NCBI RefSeq assembly: GCF_014873915.1
Contig: NZ_JADBEJ010000004.1
Coordinates: 372,001-436,000, forward strand
Length of the DNA stretch: 64,000 nt
Source: Amycolatopsis roodepoortensis
GTDB taxonomy: Bacteria; Actinomycetota; Actinomycetes; Mycobacteriales; Pseudonocardiaceae
Reading direction: 5' to 3'
The stretch's first letter is position 1. Each line of letters begins with the position of its first letter. A program made the translations under genes and the position numbers. Below are positions 33,668-43,253 of the stretch, piece after piece. The notes beneath the pieces were generated by a model. It searched no databases, had not been told where the DNA came from, and worked only from the letters and a program-made list of their open reading frames with translations.

Positions 33668-34607
33668 ACTCGCCTTCGAAAAGGCACGGGAACTGATCGA
33701 CGCGCGGGACCTCGCCGGGCTCGCGCGCCTGATCGGCGACCTGCCCACGCTCGTCCACGCCCACGGGCAGAACGGCAACGACCTGCTCGGCATGGCCGCC
33801 GCGACCTGCGACGAGCGGCTGTGCCGGATTCTGCTCGATCACGGCGCCGATCCCGCTTCGGCCAACGTGCACGGTTGGACGGCGTTGCACCAGGCCGGGT
33901 ACGCCGGGCTGCCGCTGCTGGTCACGATGCTGCTCGACGCCGGCGCCCCGGTCGACGTTCCGGCCCGCGGCGACGGCGGCACACCGCTGGTGGTCGCGCT
34001 GTTCTGGGGCCATCGCAAGGCGGCGGAACTGCTGGCTTCGCGCAGCGTCTCCCCCGGCAACCTGCGCGTCGCCGCCGGGCTCGGCCTGGCGGATCTGCTC
34101 GACGAGCTGCTCGCGCCGGACGGCACGCTCTCCCCCGCGGCGGGCGCTCATCGCGAATTCCACCGGCCGCACAGCGGTTTCCCGGAATGGCGGCCGAGCG
34201 ACGACCCGGCCGAGATCCGCGACGAGGCGCTGTCGTGGGCAGCGCGGAACGACCGGTCCTCGGCTGTGCGCACCCTCGTGGAGCGGGGCGCGGCGGTGGA
34301 CGCCGACGTCTACCGCGGTACGGCGCTGACCTGGGCAGCCGCTCAGGGGAAGGCGTCGGCGATCAGGACCTTGGCGGAGCTGGGCGCTTCGGTGAACCGC
34401 CAGGGCACCTTCGGCGGGCTCTCGCACGGGGAAGGTGTCACGGCGCTGCACCTTGCCGTGCAGGGCGGGCATGTCGACGCGGTGCGGGCCTTGCTGGAGG
34501 TGGGGGCGGATCCTTCGCTCAAGGATTCGCTGTACTCGTCGTCGGCCTTGGGGTGGGCCGAGCATTTCGAGCAGACGGAGATCGCGGCGGTGCTGCGGGG
34601 CGCCTGA
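33651..34607 (+). CDS. Ankyrin-repeat protein
   Basis: A 318-residue soluble protein with at least five ankyrin-type repeats, for example LCRILLDHGADPASANVHGW, TALHQAGYAGLPLLVTMLLD, AVRTLVERGAAVDADVYRGT, IRTLAELGASVNRQGTFGG and DAVRALLEVGADPSLKDSLY. It likely serves as a protein-binding scaffold. GTG 33651 lies inside the end of the second LLM gene. A TAGCGT box 8 bp upstream could start a separate, leaderless mRNA. No signal peptide is seen. Partner and function are unknown. Confidence 0.88.
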   Translation: MTSPAELAFEKARELIDARDLAGLARLIGDLPTLVHAHGQNGNDLLGMAAATCDERLCRILLDHGADPASANVHGWTALHQAGYAGLPLLVTMLLDAGAPVDVPARGDGGTPLVVALFWGHRKAAELLASRSVSPGNLRVAAGLGLADLLDELLAPDGTLSPAAGAHREFHRPHSGFPEWRPSDDPAEIRDEALSWAARNDRSSAVRTLVERGAAVDADVYRGTALTWAAAQGKASAIRTLAELGASVNRQGTFGGLSHGEGVTALHLAVQGGHVDAVRALLEVGADPSLKDSLYSSSALGWAEHFEQTEIAAVLRGA

Positions 34608-34643
34608 GCGCGCGCCTGGCGAGTGGGCACCCGCCCGCGCGAG

Positions 34644-34698
34644 TGTCGCGAAAGCCACTTTCGCGACGCCAGACGTCTCGAAAGTGGCTTTCGCGACA
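34644..34698. repeat. Nested palindrome A (20-bp arms)
   Basis: Arms TGTCGCGAAAGCCACTTTCG (34644-34663) and its complement (34679-34698). The arm with its flank is itself an inverted repeat: TCGCGAAAG-CCA-CTTTCGCGA. It lies 37 bp after the ankyrin stop and, with hairpin B, fills the gap before the MDR gene. Confidence 0.8.
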
Positions 34699-34736
34699 TC
34701 CGGGGGGGATCCGCCGCCGCCACTTGCCGCCGCCGC

Positions 34737-34789
34737 GTTGCGAAAGCCACTTTCGCAACGTTGAAGGTTGCGAAAGTGGCTTTCGCAAC
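34737..34789. repeat. Nested palindrome B (23-bp arms)
   Basis: Arms 34737-34759 and 34767-34789 are exact complements with a 7-nt loop. Each arm reads GTTGCGAAAG-CCA-CTTTCGCAAC (or complement), a perfect 10-bp inverted repeat with a 3-nt loop. Its core GAAAGCCACTTTC is shared with hairpin A, so the two are copies of one element. Confidence 0.85.
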
Positions 34790-34887
34790 CCCTGCGGCAG
34801 GCGGCACGAACGGCTGTCCCGATCCTGACGACGCTTGGCCCACCGGAACCTCGCCGGAAGTACGACGCTCGCCGAACAATGGACCCC

Positions 34888-35829
34888 ATGCGAGCGATCA
34901 GCCAGAACCGCCTCGGCGGCCCCGAAGTCCTCGAACTCGTCGACGTCGAAAGGCCCGTCCCCGGCCCGACCCAGATCCTGGTCCGGGTGCACGCCGCCGG
35001 CGTCAACCCGGTCGACTGGAAGACCCGCGAGACCGGCGGTATCGGCCCGATGGGCGATCCGCCGTTCATCCTCGGCTGGGACGTGTCCGGTGTCGTCGAG
35101 GAGACCGGCGCGGGCGCGTCCCTGTTCTCCCCCGGCGACGAGGTCTTCGGCATGCCGTCGTTCCCGTTCCAGGCCGGCGCGTATTCCGAGTTCGTCGCCG
35201 CGCCGAGCCGTCACTTCGCGCGTAAACCGTCCACTTTGGACCACCTGCACGCGGCCGCGGTCCCGCTCGCGGGGCTGACCGTCTGGCAGAGCCTCGTCGA
35301 CACGGCGGACATCCAGCCGGGGCAACGGGTTCTGATCCACGCGGCGGCGGGCGGGGTCGGGCATCTCGCGGTCCAGATCGCCAAGGCGCGCGGCGCGTAC
35401 GTGATCGGGACGGCCAGCGCGGCCAAGCACGGGTTCCTCCGCGGTCTCGGCGCGGACGAGCTCATCGACTACCGCACGACGGACTTCGCCGAAGAGGTCC
35501 GCGACGTCGACGTCGTCCTCGACACGATCGGCCTGGAGTACGGGCCACGGTCACTCAAGACGCTTCGCCGCGGCGGCAGGCTCGTCCAGCTCACCCGCAC
35601 GAACGACGAGCGCATGCCGGAACTGGCCGAGGCCGCCGGAGTCACCGCCGGGTTCACCCTCGCCGAGCCGGACCGCGCCGGGCTGCTCGCGCTGGCCGGA
35701 CTCGTCGACAGCGGACGCCTCAAGCCGACCGTCGACACGGTGTTCCCGCTGGAAGAGGCAGCGAAGGCCCAAGAACTCGTCGCCGCGGGGAAGACCACGG
35801 GGAAAGTCGTGCTGTCCGTCGCCGAGTGA
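34888..35829 (+). CDS. NADP-dependent oxidoreductase, quinone-reductase-like MDR family
   Basis: A 313-residue protein. I chose ATG 34888 (MRAISQNRLGGPEVLELVDV); an ATG at 34879 three codons earlier is the alternative. It has no zinc-binding cysteines. The N-terminal GroES-like domain has RVHAAGVNPVDWKTR and ILGWDVSGVVEETG. The nucleotide domain has VLIHAAAGGVGHLAVQIAKA and GADELIDYRTTDF, with typical AAGGVG NADP binding. It should reduce a quinone or enone. It is probably a single-gene unit behind the double hairpin. Confidence 0.9.
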   Translation: MRAISQNRLGGPEVLELVDVERPVPGPTQILVRVHAAGVNPVDWKTRETGGIGPMGDPPFILGWDVSGVVEETGAGASLFSPGDEVFGMPSFPFQAGAYSEFVAAPSRHFARKPSTLDHLHAAAVPLAGLTVWQSLVDTADIQPGQRVLIHAAAGGVGHLAVQIAKARGAYVIGTASAAKHGFLRGLGADELIDYRTTDFAEEVRDVDVVLDTIGLEYGPRSLKTLRRGGRLVQLTRTNDERMPELAEAAGVTAGFTLAEPDRAGLLALAGLVDSGRLKPTVDTVFPLEEAAKAQELVAAGKTTGKVVLSVAE

Positions 35830-36012
35830 CCGATGGACAAGTGGAGCCTGTAGTCCGCATCGCGTGGTGTCCACAGTGAACTGTCCGCAGGACACCACGG
35901 GTCTTCGACGGATGAGCGTGGATTACCCGGACTGATCACGGGCGAAAGCCTCAGGGCAGGCCGAATGTCCACAGTCGACGGTCATCGGCTGTGGACATCT
36001 CGGGCCGGCAGG

Positions 36013-36996
36013 CTAATCGCGGGCTTCCAGCAGGCCCGCCGCCCGCGCGGTCCGCTGGTACAGCACATAGCGCCCGTCTCTGACCTTGGTGACGAGGCGT
36101 GCGCGGTGCAGCGCGCCGAGATGGTAGGAGACGGTGCCGGGGGTGTATCCGAGCCGGGCGGCGAGTTCCGCCGTGGACCGGGCGGTTTCGAGGTCCGCCA
36201 GTATGGCCGCGCGGGCGTTGCCGACCACTTGCGCGAGGTTTCCCGACCTGCGGTCCCGGCCGGTTCCGACTCGCTGGGCGGGGTAATAGAGGACAAGCTG
36301 CCCGGGGGTGTCGACCTGGATGATGATGTCGGGCCAGTTGAGCACTCCGGGTGCGAGGACCAGGTCCCGGCCGGTGCCGTCGATCTCGCCGTCCCACGTC
36401 TTCTCGATGGTGACCGCGTCGCCGGACCAGGCGATGCCGGGGTGGAGCGTTCCGAGCGTCCGGCCTATGCCGTGGGTGGCGATGCCCGTCGCGCGATGGG
36501 CGATGTCCTGATCGATGATCGAGCGCAGGTCGGGCCAGCCCTCGGAGAGGGTGTCCCGCCAGAACCGGGCGAGACCGTTGGCGAGGCGTCGCTGCATCCG
36601 TCCCGATTCGGCGATCCGGCGGGTCTCGGCCTCCAGCGGCCTGCTCCAGTGGGTCCGGGTGTAGTGGAAGACCTGGCTTTCGAGGTCGTCCTGCGCGACC
36701 GCCTCGATCTGCGCGATCTGTTCGTCGAGCAGGTCACGGCGCTGCGTGTCCGTGCCCGGCTGCGGGGTGAGCAGATCGGGTGCGTAGGTGTCGCCGTCCC
36801 GCGGCAACAGATCCGCGAGCAGGGCGACGTCCGGATGGGCGAGTGACGCGCGGGCGAGTGGTCCGGGGTCGCCGAACACCGGGTGCCGTCCCGACGCGGC
36901 GGTGAGTTTCAGCCACGCCAGGGATTCCGCTGCGGGGGAAGGGGAAAACCGTGTCCTGGACACCGTGTCGGCGTCGACACGCAACGTGAGCACCAC
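36013..36996 (-). CDS. ArsR-type winged-helix regulator with DUF5937-like sensor domain
   Basis: A 327-residue protein. The C-terminal wHTH is ARAAILADLETARSTAELAA then YTPGTVSYHLGALHRARLV and KVRDGRYVLYQRT. The long N-terminal domain (RTRFSPSPAAESLAWLKL, HPVFGDPGPLARASLAHPDV, Trp-rich middle) is the type that accompanies such HTHs in actinobacteria. It is divergent from the small secreted-protein gene at 37110, 113 bp away, and may control it. The inducer is unknown. Confidence 0.88.
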   Translation of the reverse strand: MVLTLRVDADTVSRTRFSPSPAAESLAWLKLTAASGRHPVFGDPGPLARASLAHPDVALLADLLPRDGDTYAPDLLTPQPGTDTQRRDLLDEQIAQIEAVAQDDLESQVFHYTRTHWSRPLEAETRRIAESGRMQRRLANGLARFWRDTLSEGWPDLRSIIDQDIAHRATGIATHGIGRTLGTLHPGIAWSGDAVTIEKTWDGEIDGTGRDLVLAPGVLNWPDIIIQVDTPGQLVLYYPAQRVGTGRDRRSGNLAQVVGNARAAILADLETARSTAELAARLGYTPGTVSYHLGALHRARLVTKVRDGRYVLYQRTARAAGLLEARD

Positions 36997-37109
36997 GTCG
37001 ACGGTAGCAGTCTTCGCGACGGATTTGAACGGGCTCGAATCCTTTCCGGTGCGAGGTCCACCCGGGGTTGAGTGGTGTCACCGACAAAACGAACCTGGGA
37101 GTGATCGTC

Positions 37110-37577
37110 ATGGTGAGATCGACGAAAGCGAAGAGCCGCATGAGGAAGGTCGGTGCCGCCGTCGCCGCGGTCGCGTCGGCGGGCGGGATGGTCTTCGCGG
37201 CGACACCCGCCACCGCCGCCGACTACCCCACCAGCAAGTTCCGGATCGAGGTCGGCGAGAGCTACTACATCGGCACGGTCACCTGGTACAACCGGTCGGT
37301 CGGCGTCAACGGGGCGTTCAAGGCCTCCGGTTGCCGACGGATCTATGCGGAGGCCAGGGCGGGCTCGAGATGGCTGGGCTGGCAGAGCTCCAGCACCTGG
37401 TGCAACGAATCCGGGCCGGCGCCCCTCACCGTCAGCGCGGACATCGACGGCGGAGCCACCAAGGTCTATGTCTGGATGACCACCGAGGACCCCAAGAAAG
37501 GTCTCGAATACTTCACCTGCTTCCGCACCTTGAGCGCTTGCGCCGGCCCTTCCGTGGGAACGCCGCCGGACAACTGA
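37110..37577 (+). CDS. Small secreted protein of unknown function
   Basis: A 155-residue protein. ATG 37110 has GGGAG upstream; the frame begins at 37068 without a site. The signal peptide has a basic start (MVRSTKAKSRMRK), hydrophobic core (GAAVAAVASAGGMVFAATPA), and cleavage near TAA/DYP. The mature part has Tyr/Trp-rich beta segments (SYYIGTVTWYNRSVGVNGAF, SRWLGWQSSSTWCN) and four Cys that could form two disulfides. No family is recognised. It is followed by another secreted-protein gene 43 bp downstream. Confidence 0.75.
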   Translation: MVRSTKAKSRMRKVGAAVAAVASAGGMVFAATPATAADYPTSKFRIEVGESYYIGTVTWYNRSVGVNGAFKASGCRRIYAEARAGSRWLGWQSSSTWCNESGPAPLTVSADIDGGATKVYVWMTTEDPKKGLEYFTCFRTLSACAGPSVGTPPDN

Positions 37578-37620
37578 CCGATCGGATCCACACCGAGAAC
37601 CACCGACAAGGAGGGTCCAC

Positions 37621-38631
37621 TTGAACGTCCGTTCCCTGGCCACGGCAGCGGTTTTCGCACTGATCGCCTGCCTCCTGGCCGCCACCCCCGCGCAAGCGGC
37701 GACATCCGTCACCTTCACCCCGCAAACGATCTCGGTGCCCAAGCAGGTCCGGCCTGTCGTGCACAGCGTCACTCCCGTAGGCACCATTTCGCTGGACATG
37801 ACCGCCACGCAGACCGCATACGTGGTCTCGAAGATGCGGGTCAACGACGCCACCATCCGCAGCCTCTTCGACAACGAAATCGTCTGCCGGGGCCCGGGCG
37901 GCTGGAGCAAGAACATGGTGATCGGGCAGAACGTCTACGACACGAACTCGGGCTCCCCGAATCAGGACGTGACGCTCTACACCCGCTTCCTCGTCCACCC
38001 CGGCGTCGCGGGCACGGTCACCTGCACGGCGAACGTGCGGGGCAACTCGCTCAGCTCGACCAGTGGCGCCACCTACCGATTGGTCAGCGGGTACCTCACG
38101 TTCGCCGACACCTCGGTCATCAACGCCACCGACGGGCAACCGGTGCAGTCCAGCGTGAGCACGCCGATCCTTGATCTCCACACCAATTCCCCGAAGGTGT
38201 GGGAGCCCAAGCTCGACCACTTCACCCTCCCCTCGACCGTGCAGGGCCTCAACGTGGTGGGCGACGTCGAGCTGCAGGTCTGCCTACGGGGCATCACCTG
38301 TGACGAATACAAGTCCACAGAGGTGAAGTTCACGCTGTTCGTCAATCAGTGGAAGGCGGACGGCACACTCTGCAAGAGCGACAGCAGCATCCAGGTCACG
38401 CATGAGGTGCCGTACTGGGTGCACCACAAATACGTGCCGCTCAACAAAGCGGACTTCACCGTGAGCAAGGCACCGGGCTGCGTCCCCCGGTTCAACGCCT
38501 ACGTCAAGGCCGAGTGGCTGGGCGGCGAGGCCGCCGGCATCCAGGGAACGGCCACCGGACTCACCGACTCGGAAGGCTCGGCCACCACGCACGACTCCGA
38601 CATGAGCCACGCGTACGTCTTGCCTTATTGA
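37621..38631 (+). CDS. Secreted beta-rich protein of unknown function
   Basis: A 336-residue protein starting at TTG 37621, fixed by AAGGAGG 6 bp upstream. The signal peptide is MNVRSLATAAVFALIACLLA with AQA/ATS cleavage. The mature part is rich in Thr, Ser and Val with beta segments and at least six Cys (VTCTANVRGN, LQVCLRGITCDEY, GTLCKSDSS, PGCVPRF), suggesting extracellular disulfides. It is cotranscribed with the smaller secreted gene upstream. Its end overlaps the DUF397 gene (convergent) by 7 bp. Family not recognised. Confidence 0.75.
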   Translation: MNVRSLATAAVFALIACLLAATPAQAATSVTFTPQTISVPKQVRPVVHSVTPVGTISLDMTATQTAYVVSKMRVNDATIRSLFDNEIVCRGPGGWSKNMVIGQNVYDTNSGSPNQDVTLYTRFLVHPGVAGTVTCTANVRGNSLSSTSGATYRLVSGYLTFADTSVINATDGQPVQSSVSTPILDLHTNSPKVWEPKLDHFTLPSTVQGLNVVGDVELQVCLRGITCDEYKSTEVKFTLFVNQWKADGTLCKSDSSIQVTHEVPYWVHHKYVPLNKADFTVSKAPGCVPRFNAYVKAEWLGGEAAGIQGTATGLTDSEGSATTHDSDMSHAYVLPY

Positions 38632-38900
38632 TCGGACTGGGCGGGCAGGTCGAATTCGCCGTCCCGGACGCCCTTCACGAAGGCGTCCCATTCGGTCGGC
38701 GTGAAGACGAGGATGTGGCCGTCCGGATCCGAGGCTTGGCGCATCGCGGTGTAGGTGACGCCGTCGGTGTGCGACACCAGCGCGTACTCGGCACGGTCTT
38801 CGAGGTTCGCGCCTTCGGGTTCCGCCCGGATCCACACCGCGTCGCTCAGGTCCAGATCGGGCCTGACCTGAGCCTTGTCGTCCACCGGCTGCTCACTCAT
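38625..38900 (-). CDS. DUF397-family small protein
   Basis: A 91-residue protein; ATG 38900 was chosen over a GTG at 38909. The C-terminal motif MRQASDPDGHILVFTPTEWD and AFVKGVRDGEFDLP is the DUF397 signature. Such proteins are common in actinomycetes beside XRE-type regulators and may work as antitoxin-like or regulatory partners; no XRE gene is adjacent here. The N-terminal part is longer and more acidic than usual (DDKAQVRPDLDLSDAVWIRA). Confidence 0.8.
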   Translation of the reverse strand: MSEQPVDDKAQVRPDLDLSDAVWIRAEPEGANLEDRAEYALVSHTDGVTYTAMRQASDPDGHILVFTPTEWDAFVKGVRDGEFDLPAQSDQ

Positions 38901-38933
38901 GGTGCCCACGCTATCGCTTTCCGATACGCAAAA

Positions 38934-38966
38934 CGAAGGGGCCCTTCGCGCTGAAGGGCCCCTTCG
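38934..38966. terminator. 14-bp hairpin after ilvC
   Basis: CGAAGGGGCCCTTC (38934-38947) and its complement (38953-38966) with a 5-nt loop begin 9 bp past the ilvC stop on the minus strand. It probably ends the ilvBNC transcript. The arm core belongs to the same GAAGG..CCTTC class as the leuB and serA hairpins. Confidence 0.75.
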
Positions 38967-38975
38967 TGGTGACTA

Positions 38976-40022
<1,047 letters not shown>

Positions 40023-40032
40023 TTAAGAAGAT

Positions 40033-40539
40033 TCAGCGGGCGGAGGTGGCGGTGATGGACCGGGCGCCCCGGCCGACCGCGACCATTCCGGACTGGACCA
40101 GTTCGCGGATGCCATAGGGCTCCAGCATCCGCAGCAGGGCACCGATCTTGTCCGACGTCCCGGTGGCTTCGACGGTGAGCGCCTCGGGCGACACGTCCAC
40201 CACCTTCGCGCGGAAGAGCTGCACCGTTTCGAGGACCTGGCTGCGCACGGTGTTGTCGGCCCGGACCTTGACGAGCAGCAGTTCACGCTGCACGGCTGTG
40301 GACTTTTCCAGTTCCACGATCTTGATGACGTTGACCAGCTTGTTGAGCTGTTTGGTCACCTGTTCGAGCGGTAGCTCCTCAACGGCGACCACGATCGTCA
40401 TCCGGGACACCTCGGGATTCTCCGTGGGCCCGACGGCGAGGGATTCGATGTTGAAACCACGCCGGGAGAACAGTCCGGAAACCCGCGCGAGGACACCGGG
40501 CTTGTTCTCGACCAGAACGCTCAGGGTGTGCACGCTCAT
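40033..40539 (-). CDS. ilvN: Acetolactate synthase small (regulatory) subunit
   Basis: A 168-residue protein with two ACT-type domains. The first has [20 protein letters not shown] and [16 protein letters not shown], with the valine-binding region; the C-terminal IlvN domain has [20 protein letters not shown]. It binds IlvB and gives feedback inhibition by valine. The start overlaps the ilvB stop as ATGA, so the two subunits are made together. Confidence 0.97.
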   Translation of the reverse strand: MSVHTLSVLVENKPGVLARVSGLFSRRGFNIESLAVGPTENPEVSRMTIVVAVEELPLEQVTKQLNKLVNVIKIVELEKSTAVQRELLLVKVRADNTVRSQVLETVQLFRAKVVDVSPEALTVEATGTSDKIGALLRMLEPYGIRELVQSGMVAVGRGARSITATSAR

Positions 40540-42410
40540 CGGGCGTCTCCTTCTGTGGCGGCGTTCAGCTCCGCCTCGGCGGCGACCTCGTCGTCGTCGA
40601 AGAGCGGGCGGATCCCGCGCACGGCCATGATTTCGTCGTTACCGGTGCCCGCGGCCACCATGGGCCACACCTGGGCATCCTTCCCCACCACGAAATCGAT
40701 CACGACGGGGCGGTCGTTGATCTCCATGGCGCGCCGGATGGTGGCGTCGACGTCCTCCTTGGTCTCGCAGCGGAGCCCGGCGCAGCCGAGCGCCTCCGCG
40801 AGCAGGGTGAAGTCGGGGATGCGGTGCTTGTGGGTACCGAGATCGGTGTTGGAGTACCGCTCGGAGTAGAAGAGGTTCTGCCACTGGCGGACCATGCCGA
40901 GGTTGCCGTTGTTGATGACGGCGACCTTGATCGGCGCGCCTTCGATGGCGCAGGTGGCCAGTTCCTGGTTCGTCATCTGGAAACAGCCGTCGCCGTCGAT
41001 GGCCCAGACCTGCTTGTCCGGCACGCCGAACTTGGCGCCCATCGCGGCGGGGACGGCGAAGCCCATCGTGCCGAGACCGCCGGAGTTGATCCAGGTGCGC
41101 GGGTTCTCGTACTTCACGAACTGCGCGGCCCACATCTGGTGCTGGCCGACGCCCGCGGTGTAGACCGCGTCCGGGCCGACGAGCGAACCGATGCGCTCGA
41201 TGACGTACTGCGGCGAAAGCGTCCCGTCCTCGGGCCACTCGTAACCGGCCGGGTAGTCGTCGCGCCAGGCGCTCGCCTGCGTCCACCAGTCCTTCAGGTC
41301 CGGCTTCGCGGACTTGTCGGTCTCGGCGCGGACGGCCTCGATCAGCTCGGTGATGATCTCCGCGCAGTCGCCGACGATCGGCACGTCCGCCTTGCGGTTC
41401 TTGGAGATCTCGGCCGGGTCGATGTCGGCGTGGACGACGGCGGCGTCCGGCGCGAACGAGGACAGCTGCCCGGTGACGCGGTCGTCGAAGCGGGCGCCGA
41501 GGGCGATCAGCAGATCCGCCCGCTGCATCGCGGCGACGGCGGCGACCGAACCGTGCATGCCCGGCATACCGAGGTGCTGCGGGTGCGAGTCGGGGAACGC
41601 GCCGCGCGCCATCAGCGTGGTGACGACGGGGATCCCGGTCAGCTCGGCCAGTTCCATCAGCTGACGCGAGGCGCCGGCCTTGACCACGCCACCGCCGACG
41701 TAGAGGACCGGGCGTCGCGACTTGCTGATCAGCCGGGCGGCCTCGCGGACCTGCTTGCCGTGCGGGCGCAGCGTGGGCCGGTAGCCCGGCAGCCGCAGCT
41801 CCGTCGGCCAGGAGAAGGAGGTCATCTCCTGCAGGACGTCCTTGGGGATGTCCACCAGGACCGGGCCGGGGCGGCCGGTCGAGGCGAGGTGGAAGGCCTC
41901 CGCGATGGTGCGCGGGATGTCCGCCGGGTCGGTGACCAGGAAGTTGTGCTTGGTGATCGGCATCGTGATGCCGCAGATGTCGGCTTCCTGGAAGGCGTCC
42001 GTGCCGATCAGCGCGCGGGACTGCTGCCCGGTGATGGCGACGACCGGGACCGAGTCCATGTTCGCGTCGGCCAGCGGGGTGACCAGGTTGGTGGCGCCGG
42101 GACCCGAGGTGGCCATGCACACCCCGACCTTGCCGGTGGCCTGCGCGTACCCAGTGGCGGCGTGGCCGGCGCCCTGTTCGTGGCGGACCAGGACGTGGCG
42201 GACCTTCGTCGAGTCGAGCAGCGGGTCGTACGCCGGGAGAATGGTGCCGCCCGGAATACCGAACACGACCTCCGCGCCCACCGCTTCGAGCGAGCGGACG
42301 AGCGACTGCGCGCCCGTGACCCGCACCGGGGTCCCGGCGGGCGGCGCCGGCTTGGGTCGGGCACCGGTGGTACCGGCGTTCGCATCAGCTCGCGAGGTGG
42401 CACTAGTCAT
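40536..42410 (-). CDS. ilvB: Acetolactate synthase large (catalytic) subunit
   Basis: A 624-residue thiamine-diphosphate and FAD enzyme. It joins two pyruvates, or pyruvate and 2-oxobutyrate, the first common step of branched-chain synthesis. Motifs: [18 protein letters not shown], the catalytic Glu in [20 protein letters not shown], the FAD domain [15 protein letters not shown], and the TPP motif [19 protein letters not shown] with [13 protein letters not shown]. The N-terminal extension of about 30 residues is Ala/Pro rich. It is expressed behind a Leu/Val-codon leader and terminator. Confidence 0.98.
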   Translation of the reverse strand: MTSATSRADANAGTTGARPKPAPPAGTPVRVTGAQSLVRSLEAVGAEVVFGIPGGTILPAYDPLLDSTKVRHVLVRHEQGAGHAATGYAQATGKVGVCMATSGPGATNLVTPLADANMDSVPVVAITGQQSRALIGTDAFQEADICGITMPITKHNFLVTDPADIPRTIAEAFHLASTGRPGPVLVDIPKDVLQEMTSFSWPTELRLPGYRPTLRPHGKQVREAARLISKSRRPVLYVGGGVVKAGASRQLMELAELTGIPVVTTLMARGAFPDSHPQHLGMPGMHGSVAAVAAMQRADLLIALGARFDDRVTGQLSSFAPDAAVVHADIDPAEISKNRKADVPIVGDCAEIITELIEAVRAETDKSAKPDLKDWWTQASAWRDDYPAGYEWPEDGTLSPQYVIERIGSLVGPDAVYTAGVGQHQMWAAQFVKYENPRTWINSGGLGTMGFAVPAAMGAKFGVPDKQVWAIDGDGCFQMTNQELATCAIEGAPIKVAVINNGNLGMVRQWQNLFYSERYSNTDLGTHKHRIPDFTLLAEALGCAGLRCETKEDVDATIRRAMEINDRPVVIDFVVGKDAQVWPMVAAGTGNDEIMAVRGIRPLFDDDEVAAEAELNAATEGDAR

Positions 42411-42488
42411 CGCTGTTTGCCTCGTCTTGTCTAGTCACTCGTTCGGGTATTCATTGGCTGGTCGGGCAAGTGAAATTGTTCCAGGCAA

Positions 42489-42526
42489 CAAAAAACCCCC
42501 GCCGACCGGAGTGGTCGCACGAGGGT
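42489..42526 (-). terminator. Attenuator terminator of ilvB
   Basis: On the minus strand ACCCTCG...CGACC pairs with GGTCG.CGGGGGT around a small loop and is followed by TTTTTT, with one small internal loop. It lies between the leader peptide and ilvB. The tail TTTTTTGTTGCCTG is shared with the cimA attenuator. Confidence 0.8.
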
Positions 42527-42552
42527 CGCGCGTCGACGCAGCGGAGACTTCC

Positions 42553-42600
42553 CTAAGCGTCGACGCGCTTGGGAAGTACGAGGCCGGTCTGCGTTGTCAC
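42553..42600 (-). CDS. ilvB leader peptide with Leu and Val codons
   Basis: A 15-residue frame from GTG 42600 to TAG 42553 reads MTTQTGLVLPKRVDA, with a CTC GTA CTT run and a later GTC. It is followed by a terminator and ilvB. The palindrome GCGTCGACGC occurs at the end of the leader (42557-42566) and again at 42530-42539, so the two copies can pair as an antiterminator, or each can fold locally. Leu/Val codons before a branched-chain operon are strong evidence of attenuation, as known for corynebacterial ilvB. Confidence 0.82.
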   Translation of the reverse strand: MTTQTGLVLPKRVDA

Positions 42601-42607
42601 GAGAGTG

Positions 42608-42637
42608 AAGCTAGCCGGTCGCCGTCAAGAGTGTCAA
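42608..42637 (-). promoter_or_regulatory. ilvB leader promoter (leaderless)
   Basis: TTGACA (42637-42632) and TAGCTT (42613-42608) are separated by 18 bp. The -10 box ends 7 bp before the GTG of the leader peptide, so transcription should begin at or next to the start codon. A TTGACG within the spacer is a weaker alternative. Confidence 0.75.
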
Positions 42638-42731
42638 CTCTGCGGGACGGCGATTCCGCATGCTGGACACCTCCGCCGCGTCGCGCGACCCGCGTTCGGG
42701 GCCTCCGAGGCGGCGGTGCACCATCTTTGAC

Positions 42732-43190
42732 GTGGCAGAAGAAAAGCAGCAGGAACAGGCGAACGAGGCTCCCAAAGCCGTCTTCAAGATTCCGAACACG
42801 GCGTTGCTGGCGATCGCTTTCCTCGTCGTCTGTGTGACGCCTGTCGCGTTCGGCGATGTGCCGTATCTCCAGTGGCTCTACATCTTCCCGATCGCGCTCG
42901 CGGTGTTCGTCATCCGGACGCGCACGACGGCGACGGCCGAGGGGCTGGAGGTCCGCACGATGTTCGGGCGGAAGGATCTGCCGTGGTCCTCGCTCAAGGG
43001 CCTCGCCATCACCGACAAGGCGAAGGTGCAGGCGGTGCTGAAGGACGAGTCCAAGATCCCCCTTCCCGCCGTGCGCACCCGTCACCTTCCGGTGATTTCG
43101 CTGGTCAGCGCGGGCCGCATGGCCGATCCCTCCGGGCTGACCGACGACATCGGCAAGGCTCCGGAGAAGAGCGACGATTCCGGGGAGTAG
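42732..43190 (+). CDS. PH-domain membrane protein (bPH-like)
   Basis: A 152-residue protein. I chose GTG 42732 (MAEEKQQEQANEAPKAVFKI); the upstream frame from 42660 overlaps the ilvB leader promoter region. It has two membrane segments (TALLAIAFLVVCVTPVAFGD, YLQWLYIFPIALAVFVI), then a bacterial PH-like domain (TTATAEGLEVRTMFGRKDLP, WSSLKGLAITDKAKVQAVL). No ribosome site is seen, so the mRNA may be leaderless. It lies between the divergent ilvB operon and ilvD, with which it may be cotranscribed. The exact function is unknown. Confidence 0.85.
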   Translation: MAEEKQQEQANEAPKAVFKIPNTALLAIAFLVVCVTPVAFGDVPYLQWLYIFPIALAVFVIRTRTTATAEGLEVRTMFGRKDLPWSSLKGLAITDKAKVQAVLKDESKIPLPAVRTRHLPVISLVSAGRMADPSGLTDDIGKAPEKSDDSGE

Positions 43191-43253
43191 GATTGGTAGG
43201 ACCAGTTTGGCGCTCGTTCGCCCTGGTCCCCATCCCGAACCTTGGAGTCAGCC

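Noticed and set aside
34623..34880. Apparent coding frames across the double hairpin (repeating ESHFR / ESGFR residues)
   Set aside because: The repeated peptides come from translating the nested palindromes; no start site or homologous protein pattern.
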